Source: Nocardioides sp.
GTDB lineage: Bacteria > Actinomycetota > Actinomycetes > Propionibacteriales > Nocardioidaceae
Direction: 5' to 3'
Length of the DNA stretch: 7,972 bases
NCBI GenBank assembly: GCA_029264225.1
Contig: JARICB010000070.1
Span: forward strand, 1-7,972
In this document: one piece after another, positions 1-6,095 of the stretch
How the letters are laid out: each line of letters opens with the position of its first letter
Position numbering within the stretch: the first letter of the stretch is position 1
The notes under the pieces: generated by a model
What the model saw: only the letters and a program-made list of their open reading frames with translations
Databases searched by the model: none
Told to the model about the DNA's origin: nothing
Made by a program: the position numbers and the translations under genes

Positions 1-1400
1 TGCAGAAGGTCGTCGTCTTCAACGGTGCCACCGACGGCGACTGGTTGATCTCCCTCGATGACCTGGCCAAGCTCGGCGAGGCCTACCTGGCCGATCACCC
101 CGACGTGATCGAGGAGAAGGCCAGGTCCATCCCGCCCGGCCAGCTCGCCACCCTCATCTACACGAGCGGCACGACGGGGCGTCCCAAGGGCGTGCGACTC
201 AGGCACAGTTCGTGGGTCTACGAGGGCGAGGCCGTCAAGGCTCGCAACATCATCACCGAGGATGACCTGGAATTCCGTTGGCTGCCGCTGGCGCACTCCT
301 TCGGCAAGGTGCTCATGTCGGTACAGCTGGCGATCGGGTTCCCGGCCGCCATCGACGGAACCGTGGAGAAGATCGTCGAGAACCTCGGCGTCGTCCGGCC
401 GACCTTCATGGGTGCGGCTCCCCGGATCTTCGAGAAGGCACACGGCCGCATCATCACGATGCAGGCGGCCGAAGGTGGCGCGAAGGAAAAGATCTTCAAG
501 AAGGCCTTCGAGGTCGGTTTCAAGGTCGACACCCTCAAGCGGGAAGGGAAATCCGTTCCGCTGCTCCTCAAACTCCAGCACGGCGTCTTCGACAAGCTCG
601 TCTTCAGCAAGATCCGCGACCGGTTCGGTGGACGGGTCCGCTTCTTCATCTCCGGTGCGGCAGCGCTCAACAGTGAGATCGCCCAGTGGTTCGGCGTGGC
701 GGGCATCCAGATTCTCGAGGGCTACGGCCTGACCGAGACGTCGGCGGGCGCCTTCGTCAGCCTCCCCGACAGCAACAAGTTCGGCACCGTCGGACTGCCG
801 TTCCCGGGCACCGAGGTCAAGCTCGGCGAGAACGACGAGGTGATGATCAAGGGCCCCAACGTGATGGAGGGCTATCACAACCTGCCCGAAGAGACGGCTA
901 AGACGCTCACCGCAGACGGTTGGCTGCACACCGGCGACAAGGGCTCGATCGACGCCGACGGCCACCTGACCATCACGGGCCGGATCAAGGAGCTCTTCAA
1001 GACCTCCGGCGGCAAATACATCGCCCCCCCGGCCATCGAGGCGAAGTTCAAGGCGGTCTGCCCCTACGCCAGCCAGTTCATGGTCTTCGGCAACGAGCGC
1101 AACTACGTCGTCGCGCTGATCACCCTGGACCCGGACGCACTCGAGGGCTGGGCGGCTGAGAACAACCTCGGTGGCAAGTCCTACACCGAGATCGTCGCCA
1201 GCGAGCAGTGCCAGGCGATGGTGGGCGGCTACGTCGATGAGCTCAACTCCAGGCTCAACCGCTGGGAGACCATCAAGAAGTGGAAGCTGCTCGACCACGA
1301 CCTCACGATCGAGTCCGGCGAGCTCACCCCCTCGATGAAGGTCAAGCGCAACGTCGTCGAGGACAACTACCAGGCCACGATCGACGGGCTCTACGTCTGA
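1..1400 (+). CDS. Long-chain fatty acid-CoA ligase (AMP-forming), 5'-truncated
   Basis: This is an adenylate-forming enzyme that activates long-chain fatty acids with ATP and CoA to acyl-CoA, feeding beta-oxidation or lipid synthesis. The frame is open from base 3 to the TGA at 1398-1400, so the start lies outside the window; about 465 residues are visible of the roughly 600 usual for the family. Family motifs appear in order: the ATP/phosphate-binding loop YTSGTTGRPKG (159-191), GYGLTE (720-737), the TGD hinge segment (930-938), GRIKELFKTSGGKYIAPPAIE-type core ending near 1040 (begins 978), and the C-terminal LTPSMKVKR (1323-1349) carrying the likely catalytic lysine. The FKTSGGKYIAP and LTPSMKVKR forms match the long-chain/FadD15-type group rather than short-chain or aryl-CoA ligases. 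Chain length preference cannot be read from the sequence. A TTG at 45 is an internal leucine codon, not a start, because good coding sequence continues upstream of it. Confidence 0.93.
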   Translation, partial: QKVVVFNGATDGDWLISLDDLAKLGEAYLADHPDVIEEKARSIPPGQLATLIYTSGTTGRPKGVRLRHSSWVYEGEAVKARNIITEDDLEFRWLPLAHSFGKVLMSVQLAIGFPAAIDGTVEKIVENLGVVRPTFMGAAPRIFEKAHGRIITMQAAEGGAKEKIFKKAFEVGFKVDTLKREGKSVPLLLKLQHGVFDKLVFSKIRDRFGGRVRFFISGAAALNSEIAQWFGVAGIQILEGYGLTETSAGAFVSLPDSNKFGTVGLPFPGTEVKLGENDEVMIKGPNVMEGYHNLPEETAKTLTADGWLHTGDKGSIDADGHLTITGRIKELFKTSGGKYIAPPAIEAKFKAVCPYASQFMVFGNERNYVVALITLDPDALEGWAAENNLGGKSYTEIVASEQCQAMVGGYVDELNSRLNRWETIKKWKLLDHDLTIESGELTPSMKVKRNVVEDNYQATIDGLYV

Positions 1401-1453
1401 GATTGACCCGAGCCGACGAGATCCCACACCGGGACTCGCGGGCGTGAACGGCT

Positions 1454-1489
1454 GACTGGGTGCCGGTGGGTGACCACCGGCACCCAGTC
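1454..1489 (+). terminator. Perfect 16-bp-stem hairpin after the acyl-CoA ligase gene
   Basis: Arms 1454-1469 and 1474-1489 are exact reverse complements around the 4-nt loop GTGA. The hairpin begins 53 nt after the ligase stop and lies upstream of hemW. It has no T-run after it, which is common for terminators in high-G+C actinobacteria. Termination is inferred; the pairing itself is read directly. The structure also contains the GTG at 1470 that would be the longest possible hemW start, which argues against that start. Confidence 0.65.
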
Positions 1490-1544
1490 GCCAGTTCGGG
1501 AGCATTCCATCAGCCGGGAGGGCTCGCACCGGGGCCATGGTTTG

Positions 1545-2768
1545 ATGGCGGATGTGCCCCCCGCCCAACCGTCCGGTGAGGATGCCCCGCGCGACGGGCT
1601 CATCCCCGAAGAAGCGCGCGCCAAGTTCGGTCGACGACCCTTTGGTCTTTATGTCCATGTCCCGTTCTGCACGGTGCGTTGCGGCTACTGCGACTTCAAC
1701 ACCTACACCGCAGAGGAACTCGGGAGCACCCCCGGCGCCTCTCGTTCGACCTACGCCGAAGCGGCGATCGCCGAGATCCGGTTCGCCCGGCACGTGCTCG
1801 GTGACCGCGACGTCCCGATCGAGACCATCTTCTTCGGCGGCGGCACCCCGACCCTGCTCCCGGCGGCCGACCTGGGGGCCATCGTGGCAGCGGCCGCAGG
1901 CGAGTTCAGCCTGGCCGAGAACGTCGAGATCACGACCGAGGCCAACCCCGACAGCGTGGCGCTGTGGGACCTGGAGAACCTGCGGCAGACGGGCTTCAAC
2001 CGCATCAGCATCGGCATGCAGAGTTCGGTCGACCACGTGCTGCGCGTCCTGGACCGCACCCATGACCCGTTGCGGGTTCCGGCGGCGGTCGAGTGGGCGC
2101 GGCAGGCCGGCTTCGACGACATCAGTCTCGACCTGATCTACGGCACCCCGGGGGAGTCCCTCCAGGACTGGGAGGCGTCGCTGGAGTCTGCGCTGTCCTG
2201 CAACCCCGACCACGTCTCGGCCTACTCGCTGATCGTCGAGGACGGCACCGCCCTGGCCCGTCGCGTACGTCGCGGTGAACTGCCGATGCCCGAGGGTGAT
2301 GACCTGGCCGACAAATACGAGCTGGCCGACGAGCGACTCGGTAAGGACGGCCTCGAGTGGTACGAGGTGTCCAACTGGGCTCGCGGGCCCCAGCACCGCT
2401 GTCGGCACAACAACCTTTACTGGACGGGTGCCGACTGGTGGGGCATCGGCCCGGGAGCGCACAGCCACGTAGGGGGTGTGCGCTGGTGGAACGTCAAGCA
2501 CCCTTCGGCGTACGCCGACCGGATGGCCGCCGGCGAGAGCCCCGCCCACGGGCGTGAGGTGTTGAGTCCGCAGGACCAGCGCATCGAGCGGATCATGCTC
2601 GAACTGCGGCTGGCCGAGGGACTGCCCGTGACCGCCCTCGATCGCAGCGGGCGCGCCCAGGTGGCGCGGCTCGTCGACGAGGGGCTGGTGGTGCTGCGTT
2701 CGGAGCGACTGGTGCTGACGCGTCGTGGTCGGCTGCTCGCCGATGCCGTGGTGCGCGACCTGACCTGA
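1545..2768 (+). CDS. hemW: HemW, radical SAM haem chaperone (formerly HemN-like)
   Basis: HemW binds haem and is thought to deliver it to respiratory enzymes; it was long annotated as oxygen-independent coproporphyrinogen III oxidase. The 407-residue product has the radical-SAM cluster motif CxxxCxxC at C42, C46 and C49 inside VPFCTVRCGYCDFNTYT, the SAM-binding GGGTPT at 98-103, and the HemW hallmark HNxxYW at H288 (CRHNNLYW), followed by GIGPGAHS. HemW lacks the extra N-terminal cysteine context of true HemN, and the spacing here fits HemW. The start ATG 1545 is chosen because it gives a short lead into the FGLYVHVPFC strand; GTG 1470 in the same frame lies in a terminator-like hairpin. No good Shine-Dalgarno sits at the usual distance from 1545 (a GGGAGGG at 1516-1522 is 22 nt away), so the start is less certain than the identity. 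Convergent with the DUF3097 gene, 6 bp apart. Confidence 0.95.
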   Translation: MADVPPAQPSGEDAPRDGLIPEEARAKFGRRPFGLYVHVPFCTVRCGYCDFNTYTAEELGSTPGASRSTYAEAAIAEIRFARHVLGDRDVPIETIFFGGGTPTLLPAADLGAIVAAAAGEFSLAENVEITTEANPDSVALWDLENLRQTGFNRISIGMQSSVDHVLRVLDRTHDPLRVPAAVEWARQAGFDDISLDLIYGTPGESLQDWEASLESALSCNPDHVSAYSLIVEDGTALARRVRRGELPMPEGDDLADKYELADERLGKDGLEWYEVSNWARGPQHRCRHNNLYWTGADWWGIGPGAHSHVGGVRWWNVKHPSAYADRMAAGESPAHGREVLSPQDQRIERIMLELRLAEGLPVTALDRSGRAQVARLVDEGLVVLRSERLVLTRRGRLLADAVVRDLT

Positions 2769-2784
2769 GCTGCGTCAGGGCGCG
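2754..2784. terminator. Hairpin shared by the convergent hemW and DUF3097 ends
   Basis: Arms 2754-2764 and 2774-2784 pair over 11 positions with one mismatch (A2758 against G2780) around a 9-nt loop. The hemW stop (2766-2768) lies in the loop and the DUF3097 stop (complement of 2775-2777) lies in the right arm. Being nearly symmetric, it could act on transcripts from both strands. No T-run flanks it on either side, so termination is inferred from position and pairing. Confidence 0.5.
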
Positions 2785-3629
2785 GTGACGAAGTCGATGA
2801 GTTCCTCGACCCGGCCCAGCAGCGCGGGGTCGAGGTCCTCGAAACCGCGCACCCCGCCCAGGATGTGCTTCCAGGCGCGGGCGATGTCGGTCTGGTTGCG
2901 GTGTGGCCAGCCGAGCTGCTGGCAGGTGCCGGTCTTCCAGTCGATCGAGCGCGGCACATCGGGCCAGCGTGCGAAGCCGAGCCGGGACGGTTTGACGGCC
3001 TGCCAGATGTCGATGAACGGGTGTCCCACCACGAGCACGTGCTTGCCGACGTCGGACTTGGCGATGTTGGCGGCGATCCGACTCTCCTTGGAGCCCTTCA
3101 CCAGATGATCGACCAACACGCCGACGCGCCGATCCGGGCCGGGGCGGAAGTCGCGCAGGTGCTCGGCGAGATCGTCGACGCCGCCGAGGAACTCCACCAC
3201 CACACCTTCGATCCGCAGGTCGTCACCCCAGACCTTCTCCACGAGCTCGGCATCATGGCGACCTTCGACGAAGATCCGGCTGGCGCGGGCGACCCGGGCC
3301 TTCGCGCCGTGCATGGCCACCGAGCCGCTTGCCGTGCGGGTGGCCTTGGCCGGTGCCGCGTTGGTGATCGGGCGGGTAAGCACGACCGGTCGACCCTCGA
3401 GCAGGAACCCGGGACCGAGCGGGAAGGTGCGTCGCTTGGAGCGCCGATCCTCCAGGGTCACCGTGTCGAGGTCGCGGTCGACGGCGATGATCTCGCCACA
3501 CCAATCCGTGGTGACCTCCTCCACGACCATGCCGATGAGCGCCGGGGTCTCGACGGAGCGGCCGTTCTTCGGCGCCCGCCAGTCGGTGGCCAGGACGTCG
3601 GTTCCGTAGCGGTCGTTCGGGGAAGTCAC
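2775..3629 (-). CDS. DUF3097 family protein, function unknown
   Basis: I recognise this as the actinobacterial DUF3097 family from its characteristic segments: DRYGTDVLA at the N-terminus, LEDRRSKRRTFPLGPGFLLEG (about 59-79), IFVEGRHDAELVEKVWGDD (119-137), VEFLGGVDDL (145-154), GVLVDHLVKGSKESR (170-184), GHPFIDIWQAVKP (202-214), and a C-terminal LLGRVEELIDFVT. The function is not established to my knowledge. The VEGRHDAE segment followed by LVDHLVKGSKESR resembles the paired motifs of Toprim domains; this is my inference. There is no signal peptide or membrane segment, so it should be cytosolic. The start GTG 3629 (284 residues) is preferred over the in-frame GTG 3638 (287 residues) because a TAGCGT box ends exactly 7 nt before it, the layout of a leaderless transcript, and neither start has a strong Shine-Dalgarno. 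Confidence 0.9.
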   Translation of the reverse strand: MTSPNDRYGTDVLATDWRAPKNGRSVETPALIGMVVEEVTTDWCGEIIAVDRDLDTVTLEDRRSKRRTFPLGPGFLLEGRPVVLTRPITNAAPAKATRTASGSVAMHGAKARVARASRIFVEGRHDAELVEKVWGDDLRIEGVVVEFLGGVDDLAEHLRDFRPGPDRRVGVLVDHLVKGSKESRIAANIAKSDVGKHVLVVGHPFIDIWQAVKPSRLGFARWPDVPRSIDWKTGTCQQLGWPHRNQTDIARAWKHILGGVRGFEDLDPALLGRVEELIDFVTAP

Positions 3630-3636
3630 TGTTCCC

Positions 3637-3642
3637 ACGCTA
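3637..3642 (-). promoter_or_regulatory. Candidate -10 box (TAGCGT) for a leaderless DUF3097 transcript
   Basis: On the minus strand TAGCGT fits the actinobacterial TANNNT pattern and is followed by 7 nt and then the GTG at 3629. That would place transcription start at or next to the start codon. No recognisable TTGACA-like -35 is seen 16-18 nt upstream, so support rests on the -10 and its spacing alone. Confidence 0.45.
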
Positions 3643-3733
3643 GGCGGGCAGAGACGCTGGGCGGCTCAGGCACGCCGAACACCCGCCGTACCGCCTCTGT
3701 CGCCGTCGTCAGAACCCGCCGCCGTCATCAAAA

Positions 3734-3819
3734 CCCACTGTAACGCCGTGATATCTACTGTTCCACCCCTGAAATAACAGGGGGGGAAGTGGACATAACA
3801 CGGCGTTACAGCAAGTGGG
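3734..3819. repeat. 86-bp nested imperfect palindrome in the gene-free stretch upstream of DUF3097
   Basis: The 221-bp stretch 3630-3850 between the DUF3097 and acidic-protein genes has no convincing gene; this structure fills its middle. A perfect 13-bp inverted repeat (3738-3750 CTGTAACGCCGTG and 3799-3811 CACGGCGTTACAG) extends inward to 16 of 17 matches (3738-3754 against 3795-3811). Inside it, 3761-3771 pairs with 3778-3788 with one mismatch around the loop AAATAA. Outside it, CCCACT (3734-3739) and AGTGGG (3814-3819) form a third, alternative pair. Each long arm is itself close to the form GTAAC-N5-GTTAC, as expected for a dimeric repressor operator. It could be a double operator, a cruciform or RNA hairpin, or the remains of a small palindromic element; the sequence alone does not decide. 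Confidence 0.75.
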
Positions 3820-3835
3820 AGGCATCCTGAGGCGG

Positions 3836-3851
3836 GGGCACACCGGTGCCC
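3836..3851 (-). terminator. Short GC-rich hairpin at the end of the acidic-protein gene
   Basis: Arms 3836-3841 and 3846-3851 pair perfectly over 6 bp around a 4-nt loop. The structure begins on the last base of the acidic-protein stop codon as read on the minus strand. It is followed by a C-rich run rather than a T-run. A weak intrinsic terminator is plausible by position only. Confidence 0.35.
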
Positions 3852-4099
3852 TAGGAGTTCGACTTCTCACCCTCGACGTCATCGGCGCTGGTCCTTTCGC
3901 TCTCCTCGAGGTCACCGCTGCTGCGGTAGGAGCCAGCGGTGTCGGCCTGGGTGTCGCTCATGCCCAGTTCGTCGACATCCTTGGTCGCCTCGTCATCGGG
4001 GTCGAGCGGTTCGGCGAGCGGGTTGCCTGCCCCTGGTCGCAGGTCCTCGGGCAGTGCGGCGTCGCTGTTGTCCTGGTCGCTATCGCGCGATGGCGTCAT
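3851..4099 (-). CDS. Small, highly acidic hypothetical protein
   Basis: The 82-residue product has 24 acidic residues (15 D, 9 E) against 6 basic ones and contains no Cys, His, Trp, Phe or Ile. It is therefore very probably disordered and soluble, with no hydrophobic core, signal peptide or membrane segment. A central PEDLRPGAGNPLAEPLDPDD segment (about residues 17-36) is the only part that looks like a conserved motif; I recall similar stretches in short actinobacterial hypothetical proteins but cannot verify it here. Start ATG 4099 lies 41 nt after the stop of the hydrolase gene on the same strand, so the two may be co-transcribed. No strong Shine-Dalgarno is visible. It could be a noncoding frame by chance, but codon use is normal and a terminator-like hairpin follows the stop. 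I do not know its function. Confidence 0.65.
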   Translation of the reverse strand: MTPSRDSDQDNSDAALPEDLRPGAGNPLAEPLDPDDEATKDVDELGMSDTQADTAGSYRSSGDLEESERTSADDVEGEKSNS

Positions 4100-4140
4100 G
4101 CTTCGTTTCTAGCCGAACAAGTGAGTCTGCGGAACCCCCT

Positions 4141-4986
4141 TCAGATGAGCGGCAGCCGCTTCTGGCTACGGGGAAGGTGCTCGTAGCCACGTCGAACGGC
4201 GGCTTCCAGCAGTGACGGATCCCACGGCCACTCACCCTGCCCGAGAGCGTCCTTGACGGGTACGCCGCGGCTCGCGAGGTCGCGGATCGTCTCCGCAATG
4301 ATCCCGATCTCGGTCCGCTGGTCGTGCACGAACTCCTTGTTGACGACCTGCCCGTGGCCGGGGACGGCGACGGTGGCATCGCTCATCAGGCTGAGCACCA
4401 GGTCAAGGGTCAGCGGCCACTCCATCGGGTAGGAGTCATCGCCGTAGAACGGCTTGTCGGACTCCTCGAACAGGTCGCCGCCGCAGACCACGTCGGCGTC
4501 GGGCACCCGGACGATCAGATCGCCAGCGGTATGACCACGGCCGGGGTGGATCAACTCCACAGCCCGGTCGCCGAGGTCGAGCGCCACCGCGGAGGAGAAG
4601 GTATGCGTGGCCGGCCGGACCCGGGTCTCGCGGATCTCCTCGGCGCGCGGGTCGTCGGTGCTGAGACCCGCGATGGTGCGCTCGGCGGAGGCCAGCATCG
4701 CCTCGGTGGCCACGTCGGTGGCGTGGATCGGCAGGTCGCCGTACTCCTCGAGCAGCACGACGTTGCCGAAGTGGTGGTCCCAGTGCTCGTGGGTGTTGAT
4801 CAATGCGGTGAGCGGTCCGGCACCGAGACGGCGGACGTCCTCGGCGACGATCCGCGCCTGCCGCTCTGAGCCGTGCGTGTCGACCATCACCAGCCCGTCG
4901 CTCCCACCGATCAGCGTGATGTTGACGTGCAACCAGTCGTAGTGGGCCACCCAGACACGGTGCGCGACCTCTGTGAAGTTGGGCAT
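4141..4986 (-). CDS. Metallo-beta-lactamase-fold metallo-hydrolase
   Basis: The 281-residue product carries the full set of metal ligands of a two-metal MBL-fold hydrolase: THEHWDH (H66, H68, D70, H71), H152 in GRGHTAGD, D171 in GGDLFEES, and H211 in VPGHG. The N-terminal part (HVNITLIGGSDGLVMVDTHGS) is the usual first strand pair of the fold, and a helical C-terminal tail follows the last ligand. There is no signal peptide, so it is probably cytosolic, unlike secreted beta-lactamases. The substrate cannot be told; thioester, lactone or similar hydrolysis are family possibilities. Start ATG 4986 is preferred over ATG 5004 and GTG 5022 because a TACAGT box ends 7 nt before it (leaderless pattern), no start has a Shine-Dalgarno, and the GTG at 5022 falls within the CIRCE operator. 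It is divergent from hrcA and shares its control region. Confidence 0.9.
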   Translation of the reverse strand: MPNFTEVAHRVWVAHYDWLHVNITLIGGSDGLVMVDTHGSERQARIVAEDVRRLGAGPLTALINTHEHWDHHFGNVVLLEEYGDLPIHATDVATEAMLASAERTIAGLSTDDPRAEEIRETRVRPATHTFSSAVALDLGDRAVELIHPGRGHTAGDLIVRVPDADVVCGGDLFEESDKPFYGDDSYPMEWPLTLDLVLSLMSDATVAVPGHGQVVNKEFVHDQRTEIGIIAETIRDLASRGVPVKDALGQGEWPWDPSLLEAAVRRGYEHLPRSQKRLPLI

Positions 4987-4993
4987 GACAGTC

Positions 4994-4999
4994 ACTGTA
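4994..4999 (-). promoter_or_regulatory. Candidate -10 box (TACAGT) for the leaderless hydrolase gene
   Basis: On the minus strand TACAGT matches TANNNT and is followed by exactly 7 nt (GACTGTC) and then ATG 4986. This is the same geometry as the candidate DUF3097 promoter. The corresponding -35 position (about 5016-5022) overlaps the left arm of the CIRCE operator. The box overlaps a perfect 11-bp palindrome, ACAGTCACTGT, at 4988-4998. Confidence 0.45.
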
Positions 5000-5010
5000 G
5001 GCATGGCTAG

Positions 5011-5016
5011 TAGTCT
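5011..5016 (+). promoter_or_regulatory. Candidate -10 box (TAGTCT) of the hrcA operon
   Basis: TAGTCT fits TANNNT and abuts the CIRCE left arm, so transcription would begin inside the operator, as is usual for CIRCE-controlled genes. ATGACA at 4985-4990 resembles a -35 but is 20 bp away; with the overlapping TAGTAG at 5008-5013 the spacing would be 17 bp. Which box is used cannot be decided by eye. Confidence 0.5.
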
Positions 5017-5042
5017 TGGCACTCGTCAGCGATGAGTGCCAG
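5016..5042. promoter_or_regulatory. CIRCE operator (HrcA binding site)
   Basis: The site reads TTGGCACTC, a 9-bp spacer (5025-5033), then GAGTGCCAG. The consensus is TTAGCACTC-N9-GAGTGCTAA. Eight of nine arm positions pair exactly and the spacer length is the canonical 9. It lies 24 bp before the hrcA start codon, which is the expected autoregulatory position. HrcA dimers, matured by GroE, bind it and block transcription; this is established for the family. Confidence 0.92.
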
Positions 5043-5055
5043 ATGACTGCCAGCG

Positions 5056-5062
5056 AAGGAGG
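5056..5062 (+). promoter_or_regulatory. Strong Shine-Dalgarno (AAGGAGG) fixing the hrcA start
   Basis: AAGGAGG sits 4 nt before ATG 5067 and settles the choice of start. The longer same-frame starts at TTG 5016 and ATG 5043 lie in or just after the CIRCE element, upstream of this site. Confidence 0.85.
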
Positions 5063-5066
5063 CGAC

Positions 5067-6095
5067 ATGGTCGAGGACCGCAAGCTCGCTGTGCTGCGCG
5101 CGATCGTCGAGGACTACGTCGTGACCGAAGAGCCCGTCGGCTCCAGAGCGCTGGTCGAGCGGCACGGGCTGGGGGTCTCGCCTGCCACCGTCCGTAACGA
5201 CATGGCGGCTCTGGAGGAGGAAGGGTTCATCCACCAGCCCCACACCAGCGCCGGCCGGGTCCCTACCGACAAGGGCTACCGGCTCTTCGTCGACCGGCTG
5301 ACCGCCGTCAAGCCGATGAGCGGTGCCGAGCGACGCGCGATCGCCACTCTGCTCGACGGCGCCGTCGACCTCGACGACGTCGTCCAACGCTCCGTGCGGC
5401 TGCTCAGCAGCCTGACCCGGCAGGTCGCGATCGTGCAGTATCCGACCCTTTCGCGCAGCACCGTGCGCCACATCGAACTGGTGGCCATCGCACCGCAGCG
5501 GGTCATGCTCATCCTGATTCTCAGCACCGGACGCGTCGAGCAGCGCCTCGTCGACCTCGGTGCCGAGTTGAGGGACGGCGAGCTCAGCGACCTGCGCGCG
5601 CGCATCAACCAGGCCGCGGCAGGGGAGCGGATCGCCGACGCGGCTGTCGCGCTGAGCCTGCTGCCGGACGCCGTACCCCACGCCGAGCAGCCGCTGGCCC
5701 GCAGCCTGATCGACGTCCTGACCGAGGCGATGTCTGACCACCGCAACGATGAACGAGTCGCGGTCGGTGGTGCCGCCAACCTGGCCCGCTTCGGCGACAG
5801 CTTCGACACGGCCGTCCGCCCACTCCTCGAGGCGCTGGAGGAGCACGTCGTGCTGCTCAAGCTGCTCGGCGAGGTCAACACCGACGGGGCGGTGACCGTT
5901 CGCATCGGTCACGAAGGCCCGTTCGCCCAACTTGCCGCCACCAGTGTCGTAGCCACCGGCTACGGCCCCGGTGACCAGGCACTCGCGACGCTCGGCGTCG
6001 TTGGCCCTACCCGTATGGACTACCCCGGATCCATGGCCGCCGTGCGTGCTGTCGCGCGTTACGTCTCCCGGATCCTCGACGAAGGACAGCAGTGA
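5067..6095 (+). CDS. hrcA: HrcA, heat-inducible transcription repressor
   Basis: HrcA represses chaperone operons by binding CIRCE sites, and its activity depends on the GroE chaperonin, so that heat-induced titration of GroE lifts repression. The 342-residue product has the family's N-terminal winged helix: [26 protein letters not shown] (residues 25-50, with the recognition helix at about 38-50), followed by the wing segment [14 protein letters not shown] (59-72). A long middle and C-terminal GAF-like and dimerisation part follows, ending with the usual [21 protein letters not shown] segment near the C-terminus. Length is normal for the family. The start ATG 5067 is set by an AAGGAGG site. 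It is the first gene of a tight cluster with dnaJ (4-nt overlap) and rsmE, and is preceded by its own CIRCE operator, so autoregulation is expected. Confidence 0.97.
   Translation: MVEDRKLAVLRAIVEDYVVTEEPVGSRALVERHGLGVSPATVRNDMAALEEEGFIHQPHTSAGRVPTDKGYRLFVDRLTAVKPMSGAERRAIATLLDGAVDLDDVVQRSVRLLSSLTRQVAIVQYPTLSRSTVRHIELVAIAPQRVMLILILSTGRVEQRLVDLGAELRDGELSDLRARINQAAAGERIADAAVALSLLPDAVPHAEQPLARSLIDVLTEAMSDHRNDERVAVGGAANLARFGDSFDTAVRPLLEALEEHVVLLKLLGEVNTDGAVTVRIGHEGPFAQLAATSVVATGYGPGDQALATLGVVGPTRMDYPGSMAAVRAVARYVSRILDEGQQ
6081..6086 (+). promoter_or_regulatory. Ribosome binding site for dnaJ inside the hrcA 3' end
   Basis: GAAGGA lies within the last codons of hrcA, 5 nt before the GTG start at 6092. 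The dnaJ start overlaps the hrcA stop as GTGA (6092-6095), a layout that favours translational coupling. Confidence 0.7.

Noticed and set aside
1470..1544. N-terminal extension of HemW starting at GTG 1470
   Set aside because: The start lies in the loop of a perfect 16-bp hairpin, and the added 25 residues (TTGTQSPVREHSISREG...) do not look like part of the family.
1537..1547. Two-codon upstream frame (ATG GTT TGA) overlapping the hemW start as TGATG
   Set aside because: It is too short to separate from chance and the GGGAGGG upstream is too far from it for a usual ribosome site.
3666..3728. 20-codon minus-strand leader peptide after a TACAGT box at 3742-3737
   Set aside because: An ATG follows the box by 8 nt, but the peptide is short, has no regulatory-looking residues and no other support; noted only as part of the palindrome question.
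2865..3743. 292-codon open frame on the plus strand opposite the DUF3097 gene
   Set aside because: The minus-strand DUF3097 product carries family motifs throughout; the plus-strand frame has none.
3815..4186. Plus-strand open frame across the acidic-protein gene
   Set aside because: It has no recognisable motif or ribosome binding site and runs opposite two minus-strand genes, although the acidic gene is itself not certain.
5016..5066. N-terminal extension of HrcA from TTG 5016
   Set aside because: These bases form the CIRCE operator and the Shine-Dalgarno region; ATG 5067 has an ideal AAGGAGG.
5007..5930. 307-codon open frame on the minus strand opposite hrcA
   Set aside because: It is antisense to a clearly conserved HrcA, and its translation is a low-complexity mix typical of shadow frames in high-G+C DNA.
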